A DNA stretch of 38,389 nt from the NCBI GenBank assembly GCA_031269875.1, contig JAISYM010000105.1, positions 1 to 38,389 of the forward strand, in the 5' to 3' direction. Shown in pieces: positions 26,527 through 34,301 of this stretch (position 1 is the stretch's first letter; every line of letters starts with the position of its first letter). The DNA is from Synergistaceae bacterium. GTDB lineage: Bacteria > Synergistota > Synergistia > Synergistales > Synergistaceae. The notes below the pieces were generated by a model that ran no database searches, was not told the DNA's origin, and was given only the letters and a program-made list of their open reading frames with translations. Both the position numbers and the translations under genes were made by a program.

Positions 26527-27678
26527 TTATGATACCACGAACAGATCGCCGCTCAAAATATCGGTGAGTTTCAGGGAACCGCCGCGTGTGACCAGGTAAT
26601 TATCCTCCAGCCTCATGCCGAGCCAATCTGTCTTATAAAAGCCGGGCTCCAGGGCGACGACGTCGCCTTCGGCGAGCGTATCCCCGGACGACGCGCCGAG
26701 TGACGGCGATTCGTGGACGCAGAGGCCGATTCCGTGTCCGGCTCCGTGAGCGCAGTAATCCCCCAGCCCTGCGCTGCGCATCACATCCATCAGCGCGGCG
26801 TCCACGTCCCTTGCCGGCGTCCCCGGCGCCAAGAGCGACGCCGCCTCCGTCTGCGCCCATCTGAGAATGGAGTACAGGGATTTAACCTCTCCGGACGGCT
26901 CCCCTATCGAAAACATCCTCGTGATATCGCAGACGTAACCGGCGCTTCTCGCGCAAAAATCGACCATCACGACGTCTCCAGCGGTAAAACGCCTGTCCGT
27001 GGGGAGGGCGTGAGGACGCGCCGTCCTTAGGCCGCTTGAGGTCATCACCGGTATCGGATCGATAAAATCCGAGCCGCCCACCTTCATTTTATATTCGAGG
27101 CTCGCGGCGAAGTCCGTTTCCCTCATTCCGGCGCGCGCCTCCCCGAGGGCGCTCTCATAAGCGGAGGCTGCAACGCGAACCGCTTTTGATATCTCCAAAA
27201 CCTCCTCGTCGCTCTTTTGCCTCCGTAAATTCGAGATCAAGCCGGAGGAATCAATCAGTTCGGCGTGGCATCCGGAGCCGCCGAGGAACGCGCCCAAAAC
27301 CCTATAAGCCGCGTACCGTATGCGCCTGCCGCCAAAGGCGACCTTCCCGGGCCTCATGGCGCCTAAAACATCGACTGCCGCTTGCAGCGGGCTCAGAAAG
27401 CGCGCGTCCTTGCACGATACGACCTCGCAGCAACTCACAGCCCTCGCGGACTCGATATACCTTGGATCCACAAAAAGAACGCCGCACTCTCTCGTTATGA
27501 GAAGAACGCCGGACGTGCCCCCGAAGCCCGTAAGGTAATATATGTCCTCCCAGCCCGCGCCGTCCTGACAGATAAGCAGGAAAGCGTCGACTTTTCCCTT
27601 TCCGCGCCTTGAGAACTGCCCATCCGGTCCTAAAAACGAGCATACGCGCTTCAGTCTGGCGGAGTAGGCGTTTCGATT
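26527..27678 (-). CDS. M24-family aminopeptidase (Xaa-Pro peptidase type)
   Basis: About 384 residues; the TTG at 27681 overlaps the upstream stop (TTGA). The N-terminal creatinase-like domain (to about 155) is followed by the pita-bread domain with all five metal ligands: Asp241 (VVMVDFCA), Asp252 (VCDITR), His316 (GAGHGIGLCVHE), Glu345 (VVALEPGFY) and Glu359 (MRLEDNYLV). Such enzymes remove N-terminal residues before proline. Specific assignment to PepP or PepQ is not possible from the sequence alone. Gene order in the run is AIR-synthase-like, peptidase, then mltG after 48 bases. Confidence 0.88.
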   Translation of the reverse strand, partial: NRNAYSARLKRVCSFLGPDGQFSRRGKGKVDAFLLICQDGAGWEDIYYLTGFGGTSGVLLITRECGVLFVDPRYIESARAVSCCEVVSCKDARFLSPLQAAVDVLGAMRPGKVAFGGRRIRYAAYRVLGAFLGGSGCHAELIDSSGLISNLRRQKSDEEVLEISKAVRVAASAYESALGEARAGMRETDFAASLEYKMKVGGSDFIDPIPVMTSSGLRTARPHALPTDRRFTAGDVVMVDFCARSAGYVCDITRMFSIGEPSGEVKSLYSILRWAQTEAASLLAPGTPARDVDAALMDVMRSAGLGDYCAHGAGHGIGLCVHESPSLGASSGDTLAEGDVVALEPGFYKTDWLGMRLEDNYLVTRGGSLKLTDILSGDLFVVS

Positions 27679-28700
27679 CAAGCGAGATCTTTTGCGCGCT
27701 TGGCGCGCTTAAGCAATGACCAGAGCTCTTCCGACGCCCCCCCGCGGCAGGGCTCGCCGTCTTCCCGCCGCGCCCTCATGGCGCCCACGCGCGCGATATC
27801 TATCGACGCGTCGCTGAACGCGCTCTGTACCGAGTCGGCGCGATCCGCCGGCACCGCCGCGATCATGCTGCCGGACGCCACCAGGCGCAGAGGATCGAAA
27901 CCGAGGGCGGCCGCGGCCCTCCTCGTGTAAGGGTGCAGCGGAACCGCGCCAACGGATATGTCCGCGTCAAGGCCGGCGAGCCTGCATATCTCGTCCAGCC
28001 CGCCCATAAAACCGCCCTCCGTCGGGTCGTGCATGAACGAGGCGTACCCGCGCAGCAGCCGCGACTCGGAGAGCACGGACGTTAAGCTCATCCAGCCCCG
28101 TATCTCCGCTGTTTCCTCCTTGCTGAATACGCCCTCCAGCAGGTCGGGCCTGTCGGAAGCGAGTATAGCCATCCCCTCTATGCCGATGTGTTTCGAGACG
28201 AACAGGACATCCCCGCTCGTTACGTCCGACGCCCTGAAAACCCTGTCCGCCGTCCCGATGAGGGCCGCGCTCAAAACTGGGCGCGTATAGAGGTCGTTCA
28301 GCTCGGTGTGACCGCCGACGACGGCTATCCCGTTCACCCGGCACTCGTCGTGTATCTCGCTCATTATGGAGGCAACCGCGCTTTCGCCCATCTCAGGCGG
28401 CAAAATGAGGGTTACGGCGATGAAGCACGGCTCCGCTCCCTTTGACGCTATGTCGTTCACGTTCACCCGCACCAGCAGCCTGCCGGAGCCCAAATCAGCG
28501 CCCACTATCGGATCCGACGCGAATACCAGAAGCTTTCCCTCGGGCCATCTTATCACGGCGGCATCCTCGCCGACCGCCGGCCCCACCAGTACCTCGCTCC
28601 TTATTTTACCCGTATTGGCAAAGACCGCTCTCTCCAGCGCGTCCGGCGCGAGTTTGCCGGACCGCGCCTCGTTCGCTGAAGTTTCTCTTTTTTCACGCAT
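27678..28700 (-). CDS. AIR-synthase-related (PurM/HypE-like) protein
   Basis: 340 residues from ATG 28700, which overlaps the queH stop by 8 bases; the open frame further upstream is antisense to queH. The PurM-type ATP-binding fold is clear: VGEDAAVIRWPEGKLLVFAS (about residues 44-63), VNVNDIASKGAEPCFIAVTL, GIAVVGGHTELND, MHDPTEGGFMGGLDEICRLA and LGFDPLRLVASGSMIAAV. Among families, HypE is closest in order of motifs, but the HypE C-terminal PRIC-like cysteine tail is missing (it ends KRAKDLA). It is therefore probably not the hydrogenase cyanation protein. The substrate is unknown. Confidence 0.8.
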   Translation of the reverse strand: MREKRETSANEARSGKLAPDALERAVFANTGKIRSEVLVGPAVGEDAAVIRWPEGKLLVFASDPIVGADLGSGRLLVRVNVNDIASKGAEPCFIAVTLILPPEMGESAVASIMSEIHDECRVNGIAVVGGHTELNDLYTRPVLSAALIGTADRVFRASDVTSGDVLFVSKHIGIEGMAILASDRPDLLEGVFSKEETAEIRGWMSLTSVLSESRLLRGYASFMHDPTEGGFMGGLDEICRLAGLDADISVGAVPLHPYTRRAAAALGFDPLRLVASGSMIAAVPADRADSVQSAFSDASIDIARVGAMRARREDGEPCRGGASEELWSLLKRAKRAKDLA

Positions 28701-29295
28701 ATTGACCTTTTTCCCCGCCCTCTCGAAAACTGTAAGCGCAGCCGCAGTAATTCTGCCGGTAAAGACCCCACTCGCGGCTCCGCAGGACTGAGAGTTTAAA
28801 TCCCTCTCCCTTGCGCCATACCCTTGGAACCCACTCGACGCCAAACTCGCCGCAGACTTCAGACCCTATTGCGTTTATCAGATCGGGATCCTTGTGAGGG
28901 CTTATCGTGAGCGTTGTGCAGGCGTAACGGAACCCGCCCGCGGCCGCGCGATCGGCGGCCGCCGAGAGTTGAAGCCTGAAACAGAGCGCGCAGCGCTTCC
29001 CGCCCTCCGGCTCATCCTTAAGGGCATACGTTTCATCCAGCCAGCGCGACGGTTTATAATCGCCGTTCACCGCCGGATATCCCAAAATCCCCGACAGCGT
29101 CCGCACGGCGTCCGCCCTGCGCCGCCACTCCGCCTCCGGGTGTATGTTGTCCCCGTAAAAAAAACCGCAAACGTCAAAACCCTCCCCCGCAAGCGACGGC
29201 CAGGGCACGGAGGCATCCGGCGCGCAGCAGACGTGCAGGAGCAATTTTGCGCCGCCCGGTTGGCCTGCCGCCTGATTCCTAAGCGGACTCGGCAT
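28693..29295 (-). CDS. queH: Epoxyqueuosine reductase QueH
   Basis: 200 residues. QueH makes the last step of queuosine in tRNA, reducing epoxyqueuosine, without the cobalamin used by QueG. Diagnostic cysteines are present: HVCCAPD (Cys23-24), GGKRCALCFRLQL (Cys102, Cys105) and LYRQNYCGCAYS (Cys184, Cys186), along with YGDNIHP, TTLTISPHKD and GFKLSVLRSREWG. They bind an iron-sulfur cluster and a further iron. It overlaps trmI by 17 bases and the AIR-synthase-like gene by 8. The other queuosine genes are not in the window. Confidence 0.95.
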   Translation of the reverse strand: MPSPLRNQAAGQPGGAKLLLHVCCAPDASVPWPSLAGEGFDVCGFFYGDNIHPEAEWRRRADAVRTLSGILGYPAVNGDYKPSRWLDETYALKDEPEGGKRCALCFRLQLSAAADRAAAGGFRYACTTLTISPHKDPDLINAIGSEVCGEFGVEWVPRVWRKGEGFKLSVLRSREWGLYRQNYCGCAYSFREGGEKGQYA

Positions 29296-30085
29296 CTGTC
29301 AGCGCTTCGCGCCGGGGGACCGGCTTTGCCTTAGCCGCGAAGATCAGAAAGCCGGTGTGGGCCGTCATGTTGTCCTCCGGCCTGATCCTTCTGGGATCCG
29401 TCTTCAAGTACCTCATAAGCAGTTCGAGCACCTGAACGTCGACGAACCCGTGTTCCGTGAGGGCGTCTAACGCACGCTCTATCTGGTTGAACGTGGGGAC
29501 GAGCATCCCAAGCCGATGCCCCCAAGCAAGGGCCTCATGGGCCACGCCTATGAAATCCCACGGATTCTGCACGTCGAGGAATACGGCGTCGGCTTCGCGT
29601 TCGTCGAAACCGTCCTTCATGTCCCGAATTTTGAACTCCACCCTGTGGCGAACGCCCCACCGCTCCGCGTTGCTCTCCGCAATCTTCGAAAACTCCTCCC
29701 GCCTCTCATAGGAGACGACTTTGCCACCGTCGCCTACGAAGTGCGCGAATACGCAAGTCATTCCGCCCGAACCCGTGCCGCACTCCACGACTGTCGCTCC
29801 GGGGCCGAAGTTCAGGTGCTGTATGATAAACCCGCTGTCCTTCGGGAATATGATCTGCGTCTGGCGCTTTACCCTCCTCGAATACTCCCCTATCGAGGGG
29901 CGCAGGATAAAAAAAGGCTCTCCCCTGTTTGTCAGTATTACGTCGCCATACTCAAGACCAGCGATGTCATCGTGTTTCATCTGCCCGAGATAGCTGCCCT
30001 GCGTCGCACCGGGGCTGAGCCGGACGAGGAAACTGTCGCCCTTGACCGGCGACCAGAGAAAGACAAGATCTCCCGCGCGGAGCAT
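29279..30085 (-). CDS. trmI: tRNA (adenine-58-N1)-methyltransferase TrmI
   Basis: 268 residues. The N-terminal beta-barrel (to about 75) with DDIAGLEYGDVILTNRGEPF is typical of TrmI. The Rossmann domain carries VVECGTGSGGMTCVFAH (99-115) for SAM and FLDVQNPW with Asp171 at the catalytic position. C-terminal features are GHRLGMLVPTFNQIE and RRIRPEDNMTAHTGFL. The enzyme forms m1A58 in the T-loop as a homotetramer. Its ATG follows the transketolase stop by one base (TAGAATG). Confidence 0.93.
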   Translation of the reverse strand: MLRAGDLVFLWSPVKGDSFLVRLSPGATQGSYLGQMKHDDIAGLEYGDVILTNRGEPFFILRPSIGEYSRRVKRQTQIIFPKDSGFIIQHLNFGPGATVVECGTGSGGMTCVFAHFVGDGGKVVSYERREEFSKIAESNAERWGVRHRVEFKIRDMKDGFDEREADAVFLDVQNPWDFIGVAHEALAWGHRLGMLVPTFNQIERALDALTEHGFVDVQVLELLMRYLKTDPRRIRPEDNMTAHTGFLIFAAKAKPVPRREALTDAESA

Positions 30086-30086
30086 T

Positions 30087-32039
30087 CTAAAGAAGCGACT
30101 CCACGGCGGAGGCTATATCGCTTGGCGCAAGCCCCATCCGCGCTATGACCTCTTTGGAATTTCCGGAGTCCCCGTAGCGCGTCACCCCGAGATTTTTCAT
30201 CCTGACGGACGCGCCGGCCCTCGCGAGGTGAAGCCCGACGATAGCGCCAAGCCCCGTGTCAGCCTCGTGATCCTCACATGTCACGAGCGGACCCTGCCCG
30301 ACTAAGGAGATCATCTCAGAAGCGTCGATGCCCAACGGAGATGAGGCGTGAAGCACTTGAACCGATATTCCCTTCTCTGTCAAGGCCTCGCGCGCTTCGA
30401 TGGCCAGCCCGGCCATGTGCCCCATCGCGAGGATGGTCGCGTCCCTGCCGTTCCTCAGCTTGTCTATCCGGCCGTATGTATAAGAATAGTTTTCGTCGAA
30501 GAACGGCGTCCCGTCCTCCTTCAATATGACGGGAAGAACGCCTCGGCCGACGGCCAAGAAGATATTCCCCGGATGGCCAAGCATCCACCTGGTCGCGCGG
30601 TCTGTCTGGTTCGGGTCGGCGGGCACGATTATTTTGCACCCTAAAATCGCGCGGGCAAGAGCTACATAATCTATGCATTGATGCGTCATGCCGTCCTCTC
30701 CGACGTCAAGCCCGACGTGTGTGAGGACGGTCTTCTGCGACGCGTCGTTTATGGCGTTCAGCCGCTGTTGATTATAGGCCTCGTCCATGCCGAAGACGCC
30801 AAAGTCTGCCCACACCGACACGACGCCGGCAGTGGACGCGGCGCCGGACGCGGCAGCGGTCGCGTGTTCCTGAATGCCGGCCTGAATGAAGCGCTCCGGG
30901 CATTTTTGCGCGAACTTGGCGAACCCGTCAAGCTTGACAGACGCCGCGAGATCGCAGTCAAAGGCAATTATTGGCGTGCGCCCCGCGACGCCGAAATTTT
31001 TCCGGGCGACATCGGCAAGAGCCGCGCCGAAAGCCCCTCTATTGTCCTTCTTATCCTGCGCCGTGTATACGGCCGGCGTCCCGAGGTCTAAAGACGGAAC
31101 AGGCGAGGGTCTGCGCCGCTCCTTTGGCAGCGGTCCCGACCTCAACGCCTTCAACCTCTCGAACTCCCTCATATCGCCGCCGAGCTCATCGAGCGCGCGC
31201 GCGAGCAGCTCGCCCGAAGCCGGTTTGCCGTGGTAATCCTCTATCCCCTCCATGAAGGAGACGCCCTTGCCCATCACGGTGCGGCAGATTACTACGGCCG
31301 GAGACGCCGCGGAATCCGCGCGTTTGAGCGCGTCGTAGAGAGATATATAGTCGTGCCCGTCGCACTCGAAAACCTCCCAGCCGTCCGCGAGCCACAACGC
31401 GGGAATATTGACCGGCATGACGTCCTCTATACGCCCCGATATCTGTATATGATTGTAATCTATGAGTGCCGTGATCGACCGGAGATGTTCCTTCGACGCG
31501 ATCCTCCTGGCCTCGGCGATCTGCCCTTTGGGCTGTTCGCCATCCCCAAGGACGACAAACACCCTGGAGTTTTCCCCAAGCGCGCGGGACGCAAGCGCGA
31601 ACCCGACGCCCGCCGCCAGCCCCTGCCCCAGATTGCCCGTGCCCCACTCAACTCCAGGGACGCCGCGTTCGACGTGTCCCTGATAAGGACTTCCGGCCCT
31701 GCGAAAGTTGGGAACCGCTTCATCTCTGTCGAAAAAACCCCAGGAGGACAATACGCTGTAAAACCCAGCGGACGTATGCCCATGACTCGCGACGATCCTG
31801 TCCCGTCCGGAATCGGCGTAATTAGCCGGAGTCAGGTTCGCCGCTGCCAGCAGGATATTGTATATATCAGCGCTGGACAGCGCCCCTCCCGTGTGCCCGC
31901 TGCCAGCTATCGCGGTCATCATTACGACGTCGCGCCTGCACGACGCGGCAATACCAGCCAAAACACCGGCCTGTTCAGCGGTCAAGCGGTCGGCGGCAAG
32001 GTTCCTGATACCAGAAAGTTTTTCGAAAGAACCGCTCAT
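30087..32039 (-). CDS. tkt: Transketolase, full length
   Basis: 650 residues in one chain. The thiamine-diphosphate-binding half has GSGHTGGALSSADIY (about 46-60), ASHGHTSAGFYSVL, TGNLGQGLAAGVGFALAS and the metal motif VLGDGEQPKGQIAEA. The pyrimidine half has AFDCDLAASV, QAGIQEHATAAASG with the catalytic Glu, and DVGEDGMTHQCIDY. Transketolase moves two-carbon units in the pentose phosphate pathway. The EQPKG and QEHAT variants differ from E. coli TktA, and an apulose- or DXP-type substrate cannot be excluded. First gene of the ten-gene minus run; ATG at 32039 with a weak binding site. Confidence 0.88.
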   Translation of the reverse strand: MSGSFEKLSGIRNLAADRLTAEQAGVLAGIAASCRRDVVMMTAIAGSGHTGGALSSADIYNILLAAANLTPANYADSGRDRIVASHGHTSAGFYSVLSSWGFFDRDEAVPNFRRAGSPYQGHVERGVPGVEWGTGNLGQGLAAGVGFALASRALGENSRVFVVLGDGEQPKGQIAEARRIASKEHLRSITALIDYNHIQISGRIEDVMPVNIPALWLADGWEVFECDGHDYISLYDALKRADSAASPAVVICRTVMGKGVSFMEGIEDYHGKPASGELLARALDELGGDMREFERLKALRSGPLPKERRRPSPVPSLDLGTPAVYTAQDKKDNRGAFGAALADVARKNFGVAGRTPIIAFDCDLAASVKLDGFAKFAQKCPERFIQAGIQEHATAAASGAASTAGVVSVWADFGVFGMDEAYNQQRLNAINDASQKTVLTHVGLDVGEDGMTHQCIDYVALARAILGCKIIVPADPNQTDRATRWMLGHPGNIFLAVGRGVLPVILKEDGTPFFDENYSYTYGRIDKLRNGRDATILAMGHMAGLAIEAREALTEKGISVQVLHASSPLGIDASEMISLVGQGPLVTCEDHEADTGLGAIVGLHLARAGASVRMKNLGVTRYGDSGNSKEVIARMGLAPSDIASAVESLL

Positions 32040-32115
32040 TTCGTCTCATTAGTCCCCTTTCAATCATATCGGAGCATATTTTAGCATCATTGGACTGATT
32101 TTTGTGAAAGGCGGA

Positions 32116-32137
32116 TTTTTACCGAGTTTTTACCGAG
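32116..32137. repeat. Two tandem 11-bp units upstream of tkt
   Basis: TTTTTACCGAG occurs twice without a gap, 77 bases before the tkt start and upstream of the hpt promoter. The 11-base spacing places both copies on the same face of the helix, as in a regulator binding site. The function is inferred. Confidence 0.35.
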
Positions 32138-32185
32138 CTTTGCCGAACGCCTGACGGTTAGGACTCGTGCGCAATATATTGAAGT

Positions 32186-32214
32186 TGGACAATTTTGGGC
32201 GCAGACTATATACT
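32186..32214 (+). promoter_or_regulatory. Sigma-70-type promoter for the HPt-GGDEF pair
   Basis: TGGACA (32186-32191), a 17-base spacer and TATACT (32209-32214): each box matches consensus at 5 of 6 positions. It lies 42 bases upstream of the HPt start, which has a perfect AGGAGGTG binding site. It is the best promoter visible in the window. Confidence 0.55.
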
Positions 32215-32256
32215 ATTTTTGATGTGATGTATATTACTTAAGGAGGTGGAGTTCCG

Positions 32257-32934
32257 ATGCCAGTACCGTTTGACGCGGCAACCAGCCTCACCAGCCATGA
32301 CGGCGGGCTTGCGTCGGATCCATCTGAAATCAGGCCTGCCGCAATCAACCGCCGCGTGGGGCTCAAGAACTCCGCCGGGGACGAGACACTCTACCGAGAC
32401 CTTCTGTCGAACTTTGTGTCAGATCACGCGTTGGACTGGAGCCTGATCGGCGACGCCGCCGGACGGGGCGACATCGCCGTCGCCCGGAGAATCGCCCACA
32501 CGCTGAAAAGCGTTGCGGCGCTGATAGGGGCGCGAAGGCTTCACAACATAGCTTGGACAATCGAAGAAAAATTCACCGAGGGGGACGGCAGCCCGACGGC
32601 GGATGAGATGTTGTATCTGGACGCGGAGATGAGGGCTGTGCTGGCCGAGATCGATTCGAGCGAGACGGGGCGGAGCGCCGACAAGAGAGAGCCCATCGCG
32701 CTCGACAGGGATGGCGCGAGTGATCTCATGGAGAGGCTGCTCCCTCTCCTCGAATCCGGGAACGCGGCCAGCCTGGATATGACGGACGAGATAAGGAGTA
32801 TTCTTTCACCGCTTGGAGACAGCGCGAACGTGTTGGCGGAGCGAATACAGAACTTCGACTTCGATGAAGCGCTCAATGTATTGACGGAACTCCAGCGGAA
32901 GATGGACGCGGTATCTGACCGGAAGCCAAGTTAG
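32257..32934 (+). CDS. Histidine phosphotransfer (HPt) domain protein
   Basis: 225 residues; AGGAGGTG (32241-32248) lies 8 bases before the ATG. The HPt helix bundle is at about 40-125, with phospho-accepting His81 in RRIAHTLKSVAALIGARRL. The C-terminal 90 residues are helical and of unknown role (MERLLPLLESGN..., FDFDEALNVLTELQRKMDAV); the last part looks like a second bundle without a histidine. HPt proteins pass phosphate between receiver domains. With a GGDEF regulator just downstream and a hybrid kinase converging from the other side, a phosphorelay is likely but unproven. Confidence 0.85.
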   Translation: MPVPFDAATSLTSHDGGLASDPSEIRPAAINRRVGLKNSAGDETLYRDLLSNFVSDHALDWSLIGDAAGRGDIAVARRIAHTLKSVAALIGARRLHNIAWTIEEKFTEGDGSPTADEMLYLDAEMRAVLAEIDSSETGRSADKREPIALDRDGASDLMERLLPLLESGNAASLDMTDEIRSILSPLGDSANVLAERIQNFDFDEALNVLTELQRKMDAVSDRKPS

Positions 32935-32950
32935 GAGGGCGTGTTGGAAG

Positions 32951-33895
32951 TTGGAATCCAATGAGAAGTGCATCGTTCTGATAGTGGACGACGAGAGGTC
33001 CAGTCTGGTGATACTGAACAAGCTGCTGTCGCGCGAATGTACGGTGTTCACCGCCAAATCGGGCGAGGAGGCTCTGAGGCGCGCCCGCGAGGATCCGCCC
33101 GACCTGATACTACTCGACATAATGATGCCGGGCATGAGCGGCTTCGAAGTGCTGACCAGGCTGAAGGATTGCGTGACCACGAAGAACATCCCTGTCATTG
33201 TCATTACGGGGCTGGGCGACGAGGACGACGAGGAGCGGGGATTTACCCTGGGGGCGGTCGATTACATAACGAAGCCCTTCAAGAACGCCATCGTCATAGC
33301 GAGGGTGAGGACACACATAAAGATCGTCCGGCAGATGCGCACCATCGAGATGCTGGGGCTGATCGACCCCCTGACCGAAATATCCAATAGGCGCGGTTTC
33401 TACAGCCACATCGATATCGACTGGAGGAAATGTATCAGGAACAGGAGCCCCATCTCATTCCTGATGATCGATCTGGACAAGTTCAAGAGCTACAATGACA
33501 CTTACGGGCACCCGCAGGGCGACGCTCTGCTCCGCGCCGTGGCCGGAATCTTCTCCGCCGCCGCACGGCGCCCGCATGACTTGGCGGCCCGCTTGGGAGG
33601 GGAGGAGTTCGGTGTGCTGCTGCCGGACACCGACGCGAATGGGGCGCTTGTGATAGCGGAGATCATCCGCGCTCAGGTGGAAGCGTTCCGCCTCCCGACC
33701 GCCGACGGAAGCGAGATGACACGCACCACGATAAGTATCGGCCTCGCCTCGACGGTTCCGCAAAATGGGGAGAGCTTCAATAATCTCATATCCAGGGCCG
33801 ACGAAAACATGTACATGGCGAAAAACACCGGCAGAAACAGGGTCTGCTGCGGTGAAATCACAGTGCGGGCGCCAGGTATTACGATGATAGATTGA
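32951..33895 (+). CDS. Response regulator with GGDEF domain, diguanylate cyclase
   Basis: 314 residues, starting at TTG 32951; AGGAGGG (32934-32940) lies 10 bases upstream and no ATG fits. The receiver domain has DD13-14, phospho-acceptor Asp56 in LILLDIMMPGMSG, VITGL and YITKPF. The GGDEF domain has GLIDPLTEISNRRGF, LMIDLDKFKSYNDTYGHPQG and the active-site GGEEF at 216-220 (ARLGGEEFGVLLP). An inhibitory-site motif RPHD (207-210) lies exactly five residues before it, so product inhibition by c-di-GMP is expected. WspR/PleD-like one-step output. Its 3' end overlaps the convergent regulator gene by 17 bases. Confidence 0.95.
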   Translation: MESNEKCIVLIVDDERSSLVILNKLLSRECTVFTAKSGEEALRRAREDPPDLILLDIMMPGMSGFEVLTRLKDCVTTKNIPVIVITGLGDEDDEERGFTLGAVDYITKPFKNAIVIARVRTHIKIVRQMRTIEMLGLIDPLTEISNRRGFYSHIDIDWRKCIRNRSPISFLMIDLDKFKSYNDTYGHPQGDALLRAVAGIFSAAARRPHDLAARLGGEEFGVLLPDTDANGALVIAEIIRAQVEAFRLPTADGSEMTRTTISIGLASTVPQNGESFNNLISRADENMYMAKNTGRNRVCCGEITVRAPGITMID

Positions 33896-34277
33896 TCAAT
33901 GGACGCCGCAAACTGAGAATGGCGGATATCTTCGCCATCAGCGTATGCGGTTCGAACGGTTGGTGTATATAATCCTTTGCCCCGGCTCTTGCCGCTCGAA
34001 GCACGAATTTCTCCGACGCGTGCGACGTCAAAAATATTACCGGAATATCGCGTTTGGACTCATTTTCCCTGCAAGCGTCCACGAAATCAAAGCCCGACAT
34101 GCCCGGCATCTCGATGTCCAACAGAACAAGGTCAACGTCTATTCTGTTCATCATAGAAAGCGCCATCTGCGCGTTTTTTGCCAGCCTCACGTCATATATG
34201 CCGCCCAGTATCTCCCGTACCTTCGTGAGATTGGACGGCAGGTCGTCTACGGCCAGAATGATTTTCTTCCTGAGCAT
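33879..34277 (-). CDS. Single-domain response regulator
   Basis: 132 residues consisting only of a receiver domain: DD11-12, phospho-acceptor Asp54 in LVLLDIEMPGMSGFDFV, FLTSHAS and YIHQPFEPHTL, where His replaces the usual residue before Gln-Pro-Phe (the conserved Lys of KPF is Gln here). The missing Lys is unusual, since it normally senses phosphorylation, so signalling may be weakened or altered. It follows the hybrid kinase after 24 bases on the same strand and is presumably co-transcribed. CheY-like or Spo0F-like roles are possible. Confidence 0.9.
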   Translation of the reverse strand: MLRKKIILAVDDLPSNLTKVREILGGIYDVRLAKNAQMALSMMNRIDVDLVLLDIEMPGMSGFDFVDACRENESKRDIPVIFLTSHASEKFVLRAARAGAKDYIHQPFEPHTLMAKISAILSLRRPLINLSS

Positions 34278-34301
34278 ATCCGTATTCCCCTTTAATTCCT
34301 G

